Shown: positions 19,163-28,793 of the stretch, one piece after another | How positions within the stretch are numbered: the stretch's first letter is position 1 | Layout: each line of letters begins with the position of its first letter | Assembly: GCA_016705335.1 (NCBI GenBank) | Contig: JADIYN010000033.1 | Location: forward strand, 1 to 49,397 | DNA: 49,397 nt | DNA from: Draconibacterium sp. | Lineage (GTDB): Bacteria > Bacteroidota > Bacteroidia > Bacteroidales > Prolixibacteraceae | Reading direction: 5' to 3' | Notes under the pieces: generated by a model | Database searches by the model: none | What the model was told of the DNA's origin: nothing | The model's input: only the letters and a program-made list of their open reading frames with translations | Translations under genes and position numbers: made by a program

Positions 19163-20099
19163 ATGAACCGGACAACAAAAGATTACGCGCTTATTACATT
19201 AAAAGGAATTGCAATGGGAGCAGCCGATGTGATACCGGGTGTTTCGGGAGGCACAATCGCCTTTATCAGCGGTATTTACGAAGAACTGATAAATTCAATT
19301 AAATCAGTAAATATACATTCGTTAAAACTGCTTTTTTCAGGAAAATTTGCCGATTTCTGGAAAGCAATTAACGGTAATTTTCTAATTAGCCTGTTTGCCG
19401 GTATTGCAATAAGCATCATATCGCTGGCAAAAGGTTTAAAATATTTACTCGATCACCACCCAATTTTAGTTTGGTCGTTCTTTTTTGGATTGGTGGTAGC
19501 CTCAGCAGTTTATGTGGCAAAAACAATCACAAAATGGAACCTGGTTTCTATTTTGGCTGGAATAGCGGGAATAATTATCGCCTATTCAATTACAATTATT
19601 AGTCCGGTCGAAGCCAATACAACTTACTGGTTTATTTTTATTTCGGGTGCTATTGCCATTTGCGCGATGATTTTGCCGGGAATATCGGGTAGTTTTATTT
19701 TGGTTTTGATGGGCATGTATAAGTTTATACTTGAATCGGTAAGCGACTTCAAAATAACTGTTATTCTAACTTTTTTGTCAGGAGCCGTAATCGGAATAGT
19801 TTCGTTTTCCAATGTACTTTCCTGGCTTGTTAAGGAAATACCACAACATGACCATTGCCTTGTTGTCAGGTTTTATGATTGGCTCGCTAAATAAAGTTTG
19901 GCCGTGGAAAAAAGTTGTTGAAACTTTTACTGACAGGCACGGCGAAATAAAACCGCTGGTTGAAGCAAATGTTTTTCCCGGAACCTATGAACAAATTACA
20001 GGTAATCAAGCTTTTTTATTATGGGCAATTGTCCTTGCAATTTTTGGATTTGCCCTCATATTTATAATTGAAAACATTGCAAACAAATTGAAGAAATGA
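19163..20099 (+). CDS. DUF368 membrane protein, probable undecaprenyl-phosphate translocase (one frameshift)
   Basis: A polytopic membrane protein of about 311 residues with eight or more helices. The two DUF368 signatures, MGAADVIPGVSGGTIAFISGIY at the N-terminus and ICAMILPGISGSFILVLMGMY in the middle, are clear inverted-topology repeats. DUF368 (PopT) proteins have recently been shown to return undecaprenyl phosphate across the membrane for envelope synthesis. An extra G near 19834 breaks the frame; repair gives WLVKKYHNMTIALLSGFMIGS. The stop overlaps the aroE start by 4 bp (ATGA), which indicates translational coupling. Confidence 0.88.
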
Positions 20100-20842
20100 A
20101 GAAATACGGACTTATAGGATTCCCTCTGACCCACTCGTTTTCAAAACGATATTTTACAGAAAAATTTGAAACCGAAAACATCGATTCGACTTATGATAAT
20201 TTCGAAATCGACAATATTTCAAGGTTTCCTGAAATCATTAAAAACAACCCTGAACTGATAGGTTTAAATGTTACGATACCTTACAAGGAACAGGTAATCC
20301 CATTTCTTGATGATTTAAATGATTCAGCAAAAGAAATTGGAGCGGTAAATACAGTTAAAATAATCCGATCTGGTTCTGTAGTTCAATTAAAGGGTTTTAA
20401 TACAGACACATACGGTTTCGAAACTTCACTGAAACCTTTGCTCAAGCCACATCACAAAAAAGCATTGATACTTGGAACAGGCGGTGCATCAAAAGCATTA
20501 AAATATGTGCTTACCAAATTGGGAATCGAATTTATCTCTGCATCAATTGAGGAGTTGAAAGAAAATGAAATAAAGTATGAGGACATTGACGAAAATATGA
20601 TAAAAGAGAGGCTTTTGATCATCAATGCAACCCCACTTGGTACTTACCCTAAAGTTGAATCCTACCCAAATATCCCGTATTTATATATTACTGATAAGCA
20701 TTTGTTGTTTGATTTGGTTTACAATCCCGAAATTTCGGCATTTTTAAGAAAAGGTATGGACATGGGTGCTGCTACAAAAAACGGTTACGAAATGCTACTT
20801 CTCCAGGCAAAAAAATCTTACGAAATCTGGAATAAAGATTAG
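20096..20842 (+). CDS. aroE: Shikimate dehydrogenase
   Basis: A 248-residue NADPH-dependent enzyme that reduces 3-dehydroshikimate to shikimate in aromatic amino acid synthesis. Shikimate-binding Ser14 and Ser16 (HSFSK), catalytic Lys64 (NVTIPYK) and Asp104 (NTDTYG), and the cofactor loop GTGGAS at 127-132 are all in place. Slightly short compared with E. coli, as is usual in Bacteroidota. It overlaps the DUF368 gene and is followed 10 bp later by the phosphatase gene, so the three are likely one operon. Confidence 0.95.
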   Translation: MKKYGLIGFPLTHSFSKRYFTEKFETENIDSTYDNFEIDNISRFPEIIKNNPELIGLNVTIPYKEQVIPFLDDLNDSAKEIGAVNTVKIIRSGSVVQLKGFNTDTYGFETSLKPLLKPHHKKALILGTGGASKALKYVLTKLGIEFISASIEELKENEIKYEDIDENMIKERLLIINATPLGTYPKVESYPNIPYLYITDKHLLFDLVYNPEISAFLRKGMDMGAATKNGYEMLLLQAKKSYEIWNKD

Positions 20843-20852
20843 TGTTGAAAAG

Positions 20853-21344
20853 ATGAAACTGAAAAAAATCGTGTTTGTTTGTCTTGGAAACATTTGCAGA
20901 TCACCCAGTGCTGAAGGCGTTTTTTAAATCCTTTTAAAATCCGGTGGAATTGCCAATCAATTTGAAATCGATTCTGCTGGAACTCATGCCTATCATGTTG
21001 GCGAACAGGCGGATAAACGTATGAGATCGCATGCTTCAAAACGCGGATACGAACTTACAAGTATTTCGCGCAAATTCGATCCGGATATTGATTTTGATTA
21101 TTTTGATATGATAATCGGGATGGACAATGAGAATATCCGTGTATTAAAAAGCAAAACACGAAATGCTGCAGATCTTCAGAAAATACACAAAATGACCGAT
21201 TTCAGGAAAACATTTTTATATGATGAAATTCCTGATCCTTATTATGGCGGTGCTGATGGTTTTGAGCTCGTACTTGATTTGCTCGAAGATTCGTGTAAAG
21301 GATTACTGGAGAAGTTGATTACTCAAAATGATACAGAAAAGTAG
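20853..21344 (+). CDS. Low-molecular-weight protein-tyrosine phosphatase (internal stop by paired indels)
   Basis: About 164 residues. The P-loop CLGNICRS (Cys10 nucleophile, Arg16) is at the N-terminus and the general-acid loop IPDPYYGG near the C-terminus. An in-frame TAA at about 20926 interrupts the gene after EGVF. The flanks are in the same frame, and one extra T plus one lost C nearby would give EGVFKSLLKSGG, which fits the family. The active-site residues are thus intact. The gene ends in a 26-bp tail-to-tail overlap with the MaoC-like gene on the other strand. Confidence 0.85.
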
Positions 21345-21783
21345 CCAGTACTTCGTAAGCCGGTTTTTTCTGTCCTTCAATATCAACAACTATTTTTACT
21401 GTTACCTTGGCAATGCCGCGCAGGTTTTTAATATCATGAAGCGAAACGGTTGCCCTGATCCTGTCGTTTACCAAAACAGGTTGTTGAAAACGTAAGCTTT
21501 CTATGCCGTAATTCACAATCATTTTCACATTGCGCACATCAACAACATTATACCACATATATGTCAACATCGAAACCGATAAATAACCGTGTGCAATTGT
21601 CGTTTTAAATGGCGATTCAATTGCTGCCCGTTCCGGATCAGTGTGAATCCACTGAAAATCCAGCGTTGCATCAGCAAATTTATTGATTTGTTCCTGTGTG
21701 ATTGTAATATAATCCGAAACACCAATTAGTTGTCCTTGCAGTGCTTCAAATTCCGCGTAATTGTTGATTATTCTTCTTGCCAT
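21319..21783 (-). CDS. MaoC-like (R)-specific enoyl-CoA hydratase family protein
   Basis: A 154-residue single hot-dog-domain protein. The hydratase motif FADATLDFQWIHTDPERA carries the catalytic Asp and His, and AHGYLSVSM follows, as in (R)-specific enoyl-CoA hydratases and NodN-like proteins. It hydrates enoyl-CoA to (R)-3-hydroxyacyl-CoA in fatty acid metabolism (family knowledge); the physiological substrate is not known. It stands alone on the minus strand. Confidence 0.88.
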   Translation of the reverse strand: MARRIINNYAEFEALQGQLIGVSDYITITQEQINKFADATLDFQWIHTDPERAAIESPFKTTIAHGYLSVSMLTYMWYNVVDVRNVKMIVNYGIESLRFQQPVLVNDRIRATVSLHDIKNLRGIAKVTVKIVVDIEGQKKPAYEVLATFLYHFE

Positions 21784-21963
21784 TTTATAATTTCTTTAAG
21801 TCGTGCAAATTAATGTTAAACGTTTGTGAATACCGAATTTAAAGCAAAATGCACTCCGATTTAACGATTAATTACGGAATGTCAACTGACTTTTAAGACC
21901 GAATGTTCTATTTTTAGATTCTGCTTAAATCAATTACAATTTTTTACACCTTTGCCCCCTGAA

Positions 21964-22884
21964 ATGGCAAACATAAAAGGCATATTAAAAAGCACAACTT
22001 TTCTGGCAATATTGGCTTGCTGGCTGTGGTCAACAGCTTTTGCCAATGTAAAAATCGGGTTGCAGTATAATGGGCCCTTCCAGTTTGCCGGAATAAGATT
22101 TATTATTTCAGGAATTATCTTGTTTATCTATTTTGGCAAGCCACGGATAGTTTACAATGAATTTAAAGCATATTGGAAATTTATTTTGCTGCTTTCGGTG
22201 ATGCAATTTTCTGCTCAATACGCATTTTTTTATATGGGAATGAAATATGTTCCGGGTGCGCTTGGAGCTATGATAATTGGTTCATCGCCTTTGTTTATTG
22301 CTGTTGTTGCTCACTTCATGATGCACAACGACAAAATGACGCCTGTAAAAATAGGAAGCATCGTTGTTGGAATATCAGGAATTGCGATAATCACGTTGGG
22401 TCGTTCAAAAGTGGAAATCAAGAGTGAATTTGAACTTTTGGGAATTGGCTTGCTTTTTATGAACAATGTATTTTCAGGTTTCTCAAATGTTATGGTTTCT
22501 AAATATCAAACCGGAAGGTCACCACTTGTGTTGAGTGCAACTTCGCTTTTTATTGGTGGTTTGATGCTTTTTATTGTTGCAATTCCTGTTGAAGGAATTA
22601 ATTGGGGTCCATTTCCACCTGCTTATTATTTTTCACTTGGCTGGCTAAGTTTTTTGTCGGCTGCAGCATTTGCCATTTGGTACACATTATTACAGCGGCC
22701 GGGTGTAAAAGTATCGATTTTAAACATGTGGAAATTTATCATTCCGGCTTTGGGTGCTGCATTGAGCTGGATGTTGATCAAAGACGAAAAGCCTGATTGG
22801 ATTTCGGTTGCTGGAATGCTTGTGATTACGCTTTCGTTGGTTTTACTAAATTATGCCAACCGAAAATCTTTAAAAACTAAATGA
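21964..22884 (+). CDS. EamA family (drug/metabolite superfamily) transporter
   Basis: About 306 residues with ten predicted transmembrane helices in two EamA repeats (first: residues ~10-140, second: ~155-300). The start is the ATG at 21964 (MANIKGILKSTTFLAILACWLWS); the frame is open a little further upstream but without a better start. Such transporters export amino acids or other metabolites; the substrate cannot be told. A -7-like element (CACCTTTG, one mismatch) ends 10 bp upstream. A bidirectional terminator separates it from the M13 peptidase. Confidence 0.9.
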   Translation: MANIKGILKSTTFLAILACWLWSTAFANVKIGLQYNGPFQFAGIRFIISGIILFIYFGKPRIVYNEFKAYWKFILLLSVMQFSAQYAFFYMGMKYVPGALGAMIIGSSPLFIAVVAHFMMHNDKMTPVKIGSIVVGISGIAIITLGRSKVEIKSEFELLGIGLLFMNNVFSGFSNVMVSKYQTGRSPLVLSATSLFIGGLMLFIVAIPVEGINWGPFPPAYYFSLGWLSFLSAAAFAIWYTLLQRPGVKVSILNMWKFIIPALGAALSWMLIKDEKPDWISVAGMLVITLSLVLLNYANRKSLKTK

Positions 22885-22901
22885 CTTCAAACAGATTGAA
22901 T

Positions 22902-22943
22902 AAAAAATCCCGGGTATTTGACCCGGGATTCGCATTATTTTTT
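22902..22943. terminator. Bidirectional terminator between EamA and M13 peptidase
   Basis: A perfect 10-bp stem AATCCCGGGT (22906-22915) with 22921-22930, a 5-base loop, a run of A before it and a T-rich stretch after it. It serves converging genes on both sides. Confidence 0.88.
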
Positions 22944-22951
22944 GTTTTTAA

Positions 22952-24983
22952 TTACCAAATAACCGGCCGTTGTTCAACAGTTCTGTATAATTTGTTTTCA
23001 GGTTTAATGTTAAAAGCATCATAAAATTCTGGAACGTCAAACATCGCCCCGTTTACGCGATATTCTCCCCAAGGATGCACATCTTCCTGTACCTTCCTCA
23101 AAAGTGCTTTATCTCTAATATTACCCTTCCAAAGTTGTGCATTAGCAAGAAAAAAGCGCTGAATATCCGTGAATCCATCCACGGGTTTAGGTGTAGGTTT
23201 TCCTTCAAGGCTGAGTTTGTAAGCTGCTAATGAAACTGTTATACCACCAAAATCTGCAAGGTTTTCTCCCAACGATAATTCTCCGTTTACATGGACATCA
23301 TTTAATGCCACAAATCCATTATATTGATCAACCAACAATTTTGTGCGTTTGTTAAATTCCGCTGCATCTTTTTCTGTCCACCAGTCAATCATATTTCCAT
23401 CTTTATCGAAATGGCGTCCCTGGTCGTCAAAACCGTGGGTCATTTCGTGTCCTATTGCCATTCCAATTGCACCATAATTCACAGCATCGTCACCGTCAGG
23501 ATAAAAAAACGGTGGTTGCAAAATAGCTGCCGGGAAAGTTATATCATTCATTAACGGATTATAACCGGCATTTACAAGTTGAGGATTCATTTCCCATTTT
23601 TCCCTGTCAACCGGTTTCCCAAATTTATCGATGTTTTTGAAGTATGAAAAATAATTAGCCCTGCGAACATTTAACACATACGAGTCGGGTTCAATTTCAA
23701 GGTTTGAAAAATCTTCCCATTTATCAGGATAACCAATTTTTACACCCATCAATTCAAGTTTTGCCAATGCAGCTTCTTTTGTCGAATCACTCATCCAAAC
23801 CAGGTTTTCAATCCTTATTTTAAGTGCTTTTTTTAGATTTCCAACCAACTCAATCATTTTTTCCTTTGATTCGGGTGGAAAGAACTTTGCCACATATAAT
23901 TCGCCCAGGGGTTCGCCCATTGCATTGTTTGTAACTCCAACTACTCTTTCCCAGCGTTCTTTCAATTTTTTATTACCCGAAAGAAATTCATCATAAAATT
24001 TAAAATCCTGATTTACAAAATCAGAACTAAGGTATTCGGCTGAACGATTAATCAGGTTCCATGTTAAATAAACTTTCCAGTCATCAATAGAAACTTCGCT
24101 AACAATTTTCCCAACCTCTTCAAAAAACAAAGGCATTCCAACAATTATATCACCAAAATCTTTATCGCTGATATTTTTGAAATATCGAATCCAATCAAAT
24201 CCCGGAGCCAATTCAGCCAATTCATCCTTTGTAATTTTATTGTACAAAGCCTGCATATTCCGCATTTCGGTGTTTGTTTTTGATTTTTCTGCCAAGCGGG
24301 TTTCAATGCTCATTACAACTTCTGCATTTTTTTGGCTGTTTTGGCATCGATTCCCATTAACTCAAACATTTTAGCTACATGTTTTACATATTCGGCCCTG
24401 ATCTCTTTTGAACGGTCATCGTCGGTTGTATAGTAATCACGGTCGGGTAGTCCAATCCCAGCTTGCATCAGGTAAAATTTGTAATTCTTGCTGTCCATCA
24501 AATCCTGTTCAATTCCTCCATTAAATAGCGGGTCTAAACCAAAAGTATGAAACCTTGCCACCAAATCCTGGTCTTCCATGACTTGATATTTTCAATCCAA
24601 GTCAATTTCTGACTTCAAAGGCTAATTCCATCTTTCTTCAATTTTTGCCGTATCCATTCCGGTTAAATAAAATCGCGTATTTTTTGAGCGATACTCCTTT
24701 TCAGCATCCGATTTTTTGATACTTCTTCAAGCAAAGTCCTGAACTTTTGTCTGCTCCTTCCTTTTATCCACAATATCAAACGAACCAAAACTCGAACGGT
24801 CCTCTGGAACTGCATTGTTTTTTATCCAGTTTCCGTTGGCATAATGATAAAAATCATCACCCGGATTAACGGAAATCCATATAATCCTTATTAATTGAGG
24901 GTTCAGGTTTTGTGAGCATCCGAATGAAAAATAAAGCCAAAAATAATACTATCAGTACAAAGAAGAATTGGATTTTAAGCACT
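22952..24983 (-). CDS. M13 family (neprilysin-like) zinc metallopeptidase, multiply frameshifted
   Basis: After repair about 675 residues, the normal length. It begins at GTG 24983 with a membrane/signal segment (FFFVLIVLFLALFFI), then SVNPGDDFYHYANGNWIKNN, typical of the M13 N-terminus. The zinc site HEMTH with GFDDQG, and ENLADFGG with the third ligand Glu, are intact, as is the C-terminal ...RTVEQRPVIW. It cleaves peptides in the periplasm (family). One lost A at about 24310 splits the main part; at least six more indels lie between about 24580 and 24900. This density could be sequencing error or real decay of the 5' end. It follows the DUF1080 lipoprotein gene by 79 bp. Confidence 0.85.
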
Positions 24984-25062
24984 GTTCAATTTTGTTTTAA
25001 AATCAATAATAAATTAATTTTATGTTCAAAATAGATTTTAATATTGGATTTTGAAATACAAT

Positions 25063-25882
25063 TTATTCTTCCAAAACCAGCAATTCAATTTTTCCTGAAA
25101 TCGGTGCTGTGGCTTTCTGCCTGTAATGAAATTGAACCTTTTGTAATCATTTTATCGCCATACAGATTTACCAACTTATTATAAGTTGTATCACGTGGAT
25201 CAAGTTGTGGCTGGTTGTAATGCATCACTTCTTCGCCATCAACAAAATGTCGGATTATTTCGTTTCCATGTACCTCAACTTCTACCGAAACCCACTCGTC
25301 ACCGTTGTAAGTTTTTGATTTTGAGTTGATGCAATGCTGCTCGATTAATACACTGTCCATTACAACGTTGGTTCCGGGTGTGCAAAGATTCATTGTCGAA
25401 CGTTCGCCTGTCCCGTTGCCACCAAGCAACTGTACTTCAATTGATGTCGGGAAATCCTGATCCTGATCCATCGATTCGGCTGGTTGGCCGTGAATCATCA
25501 ATCCGTTGTTGCGAAATGCCCAACCCGGACCGTTTTTAACCTGGTCGCCCACAAACCTGTATTCAACCCGCAAACGGTAATGAGAAAATTCGCCATTGTA
25601 AAAAATATGCCCGAATGTACCGTTCCATTCATCCCAGTTTTCATATGAAACCCGCAACATTCCATCTTCAACCCTAAAAGTGTTGTTGTAATTATCACCA
25701 AGTTCGTGGCCTTTGAATTTTATCTGCCAGTTGTTTAAATCCTTTCCGTTAAATAGTTGAATCCAGTTTCCTTCTGCTGATTTTTCTGCTGGTTGTTCGG
25801 TTTTTGGTTTCGAATTACATGCTGACAGCATTATAACAATTGCAAGTAAAATGATTTGTGCTGAAAATTGTTTCGTACGCAT
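25063..25882 (-). CDS. DUF1080 (3-keto-disaccharide hydrolase-like) lipoprotein
   Basis: About 273 residues. The true start is probably the ATG at 25882, which gives a lipoprotein signal with lipobox LSAC; the frame is open further to 25987. The domain is a concanavalin-like jelly roll with the DUF1080 marks WIQLFNGKDLNNWQIK, GMLRVSY, NGPGWAFRNNGLMIHGQ, SIEVQLLGG and an ending SISLQAESHSTDFRKIELL. An extra A near 25097 makes the open frame stop early at 25085. Members of this family hydrolyse 3-keto-glycosides, which links it to the ThuA and Gfo/Idh/MocA genes at 12612-14738 (inference). Confidence 0.87.
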
Positions 25883-26074
25883 TTTAATAAATTTTTGAGT
25901 TAATATTGATTTAGATTTTATGGAAAGTAAAAGTAAAAGAAAATCGTGATTGTTCGTCAGAATATAAAAATGAATTGCTGTTTTCATGCTTGTTTTAAAA
26001 TCAATAAGTAAAATAATCCACTACATTTAAAATATTCTTTTCACTTATTCGTCAACCTGATTAGAGGCTGATGA

Positions 26075-26437
26075 AATAACCGGATAACTGATTTGTACAG
26101 GAAAAAGAAACCTGAGCTGCTACCTGAATTTTATACCGATGAAGACTTTGAAACGGTTGGAGAAGTGTTGGGTGATTTACTCGCAAATAATGGCGAAACC
26201 CCCGAAACTGAATTTATCAGATCATTGGTTTGGGAGGAACTGGCTGCTGCCCTTGCTGATTTACCACCGGATCAAAGAGAAGTGTTCGAGCTGACTGAAT
26301 TTGAAGGTTTGCCTTTTAAAGAAATTGCGCGTTTAACCGGTGCACAGGTTAACACATTGATTTCGAGAAAAAGGTATGCGGTTTTATATCTCCGCGAACG
26401 CCTCAGTTTTTTGTATGACGAATTAATAAACTTTTAA
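26075..26437 (+). CDS. ECF-type sigma factor, C-terminal part only (region 2 absent)
   Basis: About 115-120 residues that match the end of the linker and region 4 of an extracytoplasmic-function sigma factor: RITDLYRKKKPE, then LPPDQREVFELTEFEGLPFKEIARLTGAQVNTLISRKRYA, the -35-binding helix-turn-helix. Region 2, which binds core polymerase and the -10 element, should precede it by about 70 residues, but the 190 bp upstream contain nothing like it in any frame. The fragment has no normal start (TTG at 26093 is possible). It is either a truncated pseudogene, a deletion in the assembly, or a free-standing region 4 protein. It lies 11 bp before a membrane protein gene. Confidence 0.8.
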   Translation, partial: NNRITDLYRKKKPELLPEFYTDEDFETVGEVLGDLLANNGETPETEFIRSLVWEELAAALADLPPDQREVFELTEFEGLPFKEIARLTGAQVNTLISRKRYAVLYLRERLSFLYDELINF

Positions 26438-26448
26438 AATTTAATATC

Positions 26449-26820
26449 ATGAAAACAATGATGTACCGTAGAAAATGGATTTTTATTGTCCCTTTAATAT
26501 TTCTGGCTATTGTTGGTTTTGGTTTTGTAACAATGGCATTGTGGAATGTTTTAATGCCCGAAATCTTTAATTTGCCTGTAATCAATTTCTGGCAGGCTGC
26601 CGGATTATTGATTTTGGCCAGGTTGTTTTTTGGCAGCGGACCATCGAAATGGAACAGAAATCATTCCCATATGGATCCACAAATCAGAAGTAAAATCAAA
26701 AACATGTCTCCGGAAGAAAAGAAGGAGTTCTTCAGAAATATGCACTACCACCGCAGTAATTGGCACGGTGAATGTTCTGATAAAAAAGAACAGAACTTAA
26801 AGGAAAAAAGTGTTGAATAG
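26449..26820 (+). CDS. Small membrane protein linked to sigma factor
   Basis: A 123-residue protein with two transmembrane segments (residues ~10-32 and ~42-62) and a charged, His-rich C-terminal tail (MSPEEKKEFFRNMHYHRSNWHG). The second segment, FWQAAGLLILARLFFG, resembles small membrane proteins often encoded directly after ECF sigma genes in Bacteroidota. A role as anti-sigma or membrane sensor is possible but unproven. Translationally close to the sigma fragment (11 bp). Confidence 0.7.
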   Translation: MKTMMYRRKWIFIVPLIFLAIVGFGFVTMALWNVLMPEIFNLPVINFWQAAGLLILARLFFGSGPSKWNRNHSHMDPQIRSKIKNMSPEEKKEFFRNMHYHRSNWHGECSDKKEQNLKEKSVE

Positions 26821-27041
26821 TTAATTGAAATTAAATAACTTTTCCAAATACAAATGGGTTTTTGCTGAACCTTTTCCAATGTTGTTTAGTTTTAGTAACT
26901 GAATTTGATAATTCAAAAATGACTTCACAATTTTTTAAGAAACATTGGTATTTGCGGGTTTCATTCAATATTCTTTTTGATTTAACTCAAATGCACAGTT
27001 TTTGGTTTTCTTTGCAAACTAAATTGATTTTACGGAATTGA

Positions 27042-28793
27042 ATGGGACGGGAAAGAAAAAAGATCAATACGAAAAAAGAAAAACCCAATATTTTCGGTTT
27101 ACTTAAACCATACCGATGGTTGGTTGTGTTGCTGATAATATTTGCTTTGCTCAGCAATGGAGCGAACCTGATTATCCCTAAAATAATTTCAAAAGGAATT
27201 GATACTTTTTCGCAAGGCAACTTCAGTATTAAAACCATTGGAATTGAGTTCTTTGCGGTAAGTGTGATTATTTTCATTTTTGGTTATTTTCAAATGATTG
27301 TACAAACCTACGCATCAGAAAAAGTAGGTTTTGATCTGCGCAAAAAACTTTCCGATAAAATTTCGCGGCAGAGTTTTGCTTTTATCCAGGAAGCCAATCC
27401 TTCGAAATTGCTTACCAATTTAACCTCAGATATAGATTCTATAAAAACTTTTGTTTCTCAGGCAGTTACTTCAATTGTTTCATCGGCGTTTATGATACTT
27501 GGTTCAAGTGTGTTGTTGTTGATGATAAACTGGAAGTTGGCAATTCCTGTATTGATGATAATTCCGCTTGTTGGTGCAACTTTTTTTATCATTGCCCGAA
27601 GGATAAAAGTATTGTTCAAACGTGGCCGGGAAGTTATTGATTGGTTGAACAAAGTGATAAACGAAAGTATTCTGGGAGCTGCAATTATAAGAGTACTTAA
27701 CTCGCAAAACACCGAATACCGCAAGTTTTTGGATGCCAGTGCCGAATCGCGGGATATTGGTATTTCAATTGTTGCCTTTTTGCCACACTTATTCCGGTAA
27801 TCAATTTTGTTGGAAACCTTGCCACACTTTCTGTTTTGGCACTTGGCGGTCATTTTGTGATTTCAGGAAGCTTGTCGCTGGGAGATTTTGCAGCTTTCAA
27901 CAGTTATATAGTAATCCTCATTTTCCCAATCATTATTATTGGTTTTATGAGCACTTTAATTGCACAGGCTGCCGCTTCCTATGAAAGGATCGATTCGGTA
28001 TTAAAAGCCACTGAAACAGCTGATACCGGAACATTTGACAAGCCTTTGAAGGGTGAAATATCTCTTTGAAAAACATATCAGTTTTTTATGACGAAAAACC
28101 TGCATTGAAAGAGGTATCGATTTCAATAAAGCAGGCTCGCGAACCGCGATTATCGGGCCAACCGCCGCTGGTAAAAAGCCAGTTGCTGTATTTACTTACA
28201 GGACTTATTAAATCCAACGAAGGCGTTCTTGAATTTGATGGTGTTGACATTAATACGTATAACAAAGAAGCATTTCACAGCCAGATTGGTTTTGTTTTTC
28301 AGGATAGTGTTTTGTTTAATTTAAGCCTGCGCGAAAACATAGCTTTTAGCGATACAGTCACCGATGAATCGTTGCGAAAAGCCATTGATACAGCCGAAAT
28401 ACGTGAATTTGTTGAAACACTACCCAAAAAGTTGGATACAATCGTTTCTGAACGCGGAACAAGTTTATCGGGTGGCCAAAAACAACGGATTATGCTTGCC
28501 CGGGCTCTTGCGCTGAACCCAAAAATTTTGTTGCTCGATGATTTTACCGCCCGCGTTGATCCGCAAACTGAAGCTAAAATTTTGGGAAATGTTTTAAAGA
28601 ACTTAATGATTTGACGCTTATTTCAGTAACCCAAAAAATTGAACCTGTAAAGGATTTCGACCAAATTATCCTTTTAATGGAGGGCGAAGTTATAGCCGCC
28701 GGAAAGCATGACTTTCTGCATTCCACGTGCCCCGAATATGTTCAGATTTACGAATCGCAACAAAGCACAAACGTTTATGAACTACAATCTTAA
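27042..28793 (+). CDS. ABC exporter half-transporter, degenerate-site subunit (several indels)
   Basis: About 583 residues after repair: six transmembrane helices (residues ~25-310) and a nucleotide-binding domain. Indels occur near 27781 (lost T), 28068, 28137 (lost G), 28172 (extra A) and 28600 (lost A). Reading the frame between 28137 and 28172 restores a proper Walker A, GPTAAGKS. The signature LSGGQKQRI is canonical, but Walker B is LLLDD with Asp in place of the catalytic Glu, and the H-loop reads VTQK with Gln in place of His. Both changes are typical of the degenerate-site partner of heterodimeric exporters such as TM287/288. It overlaps the second subunit by 17 bp. Confidence 0.88.

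Noticed and set aside
25883..25987. Upstream extension of the DUF1080 lipoprotein
   Set aside because: The added residues precede a perfect lipoprotein signal that starts at 25882, which is a better start.
28130..28180. Dead nucleotide-binding site in ABC subunit 1
   Set aside because: The Walker A is intact in the alternative frame between two compensating indels.
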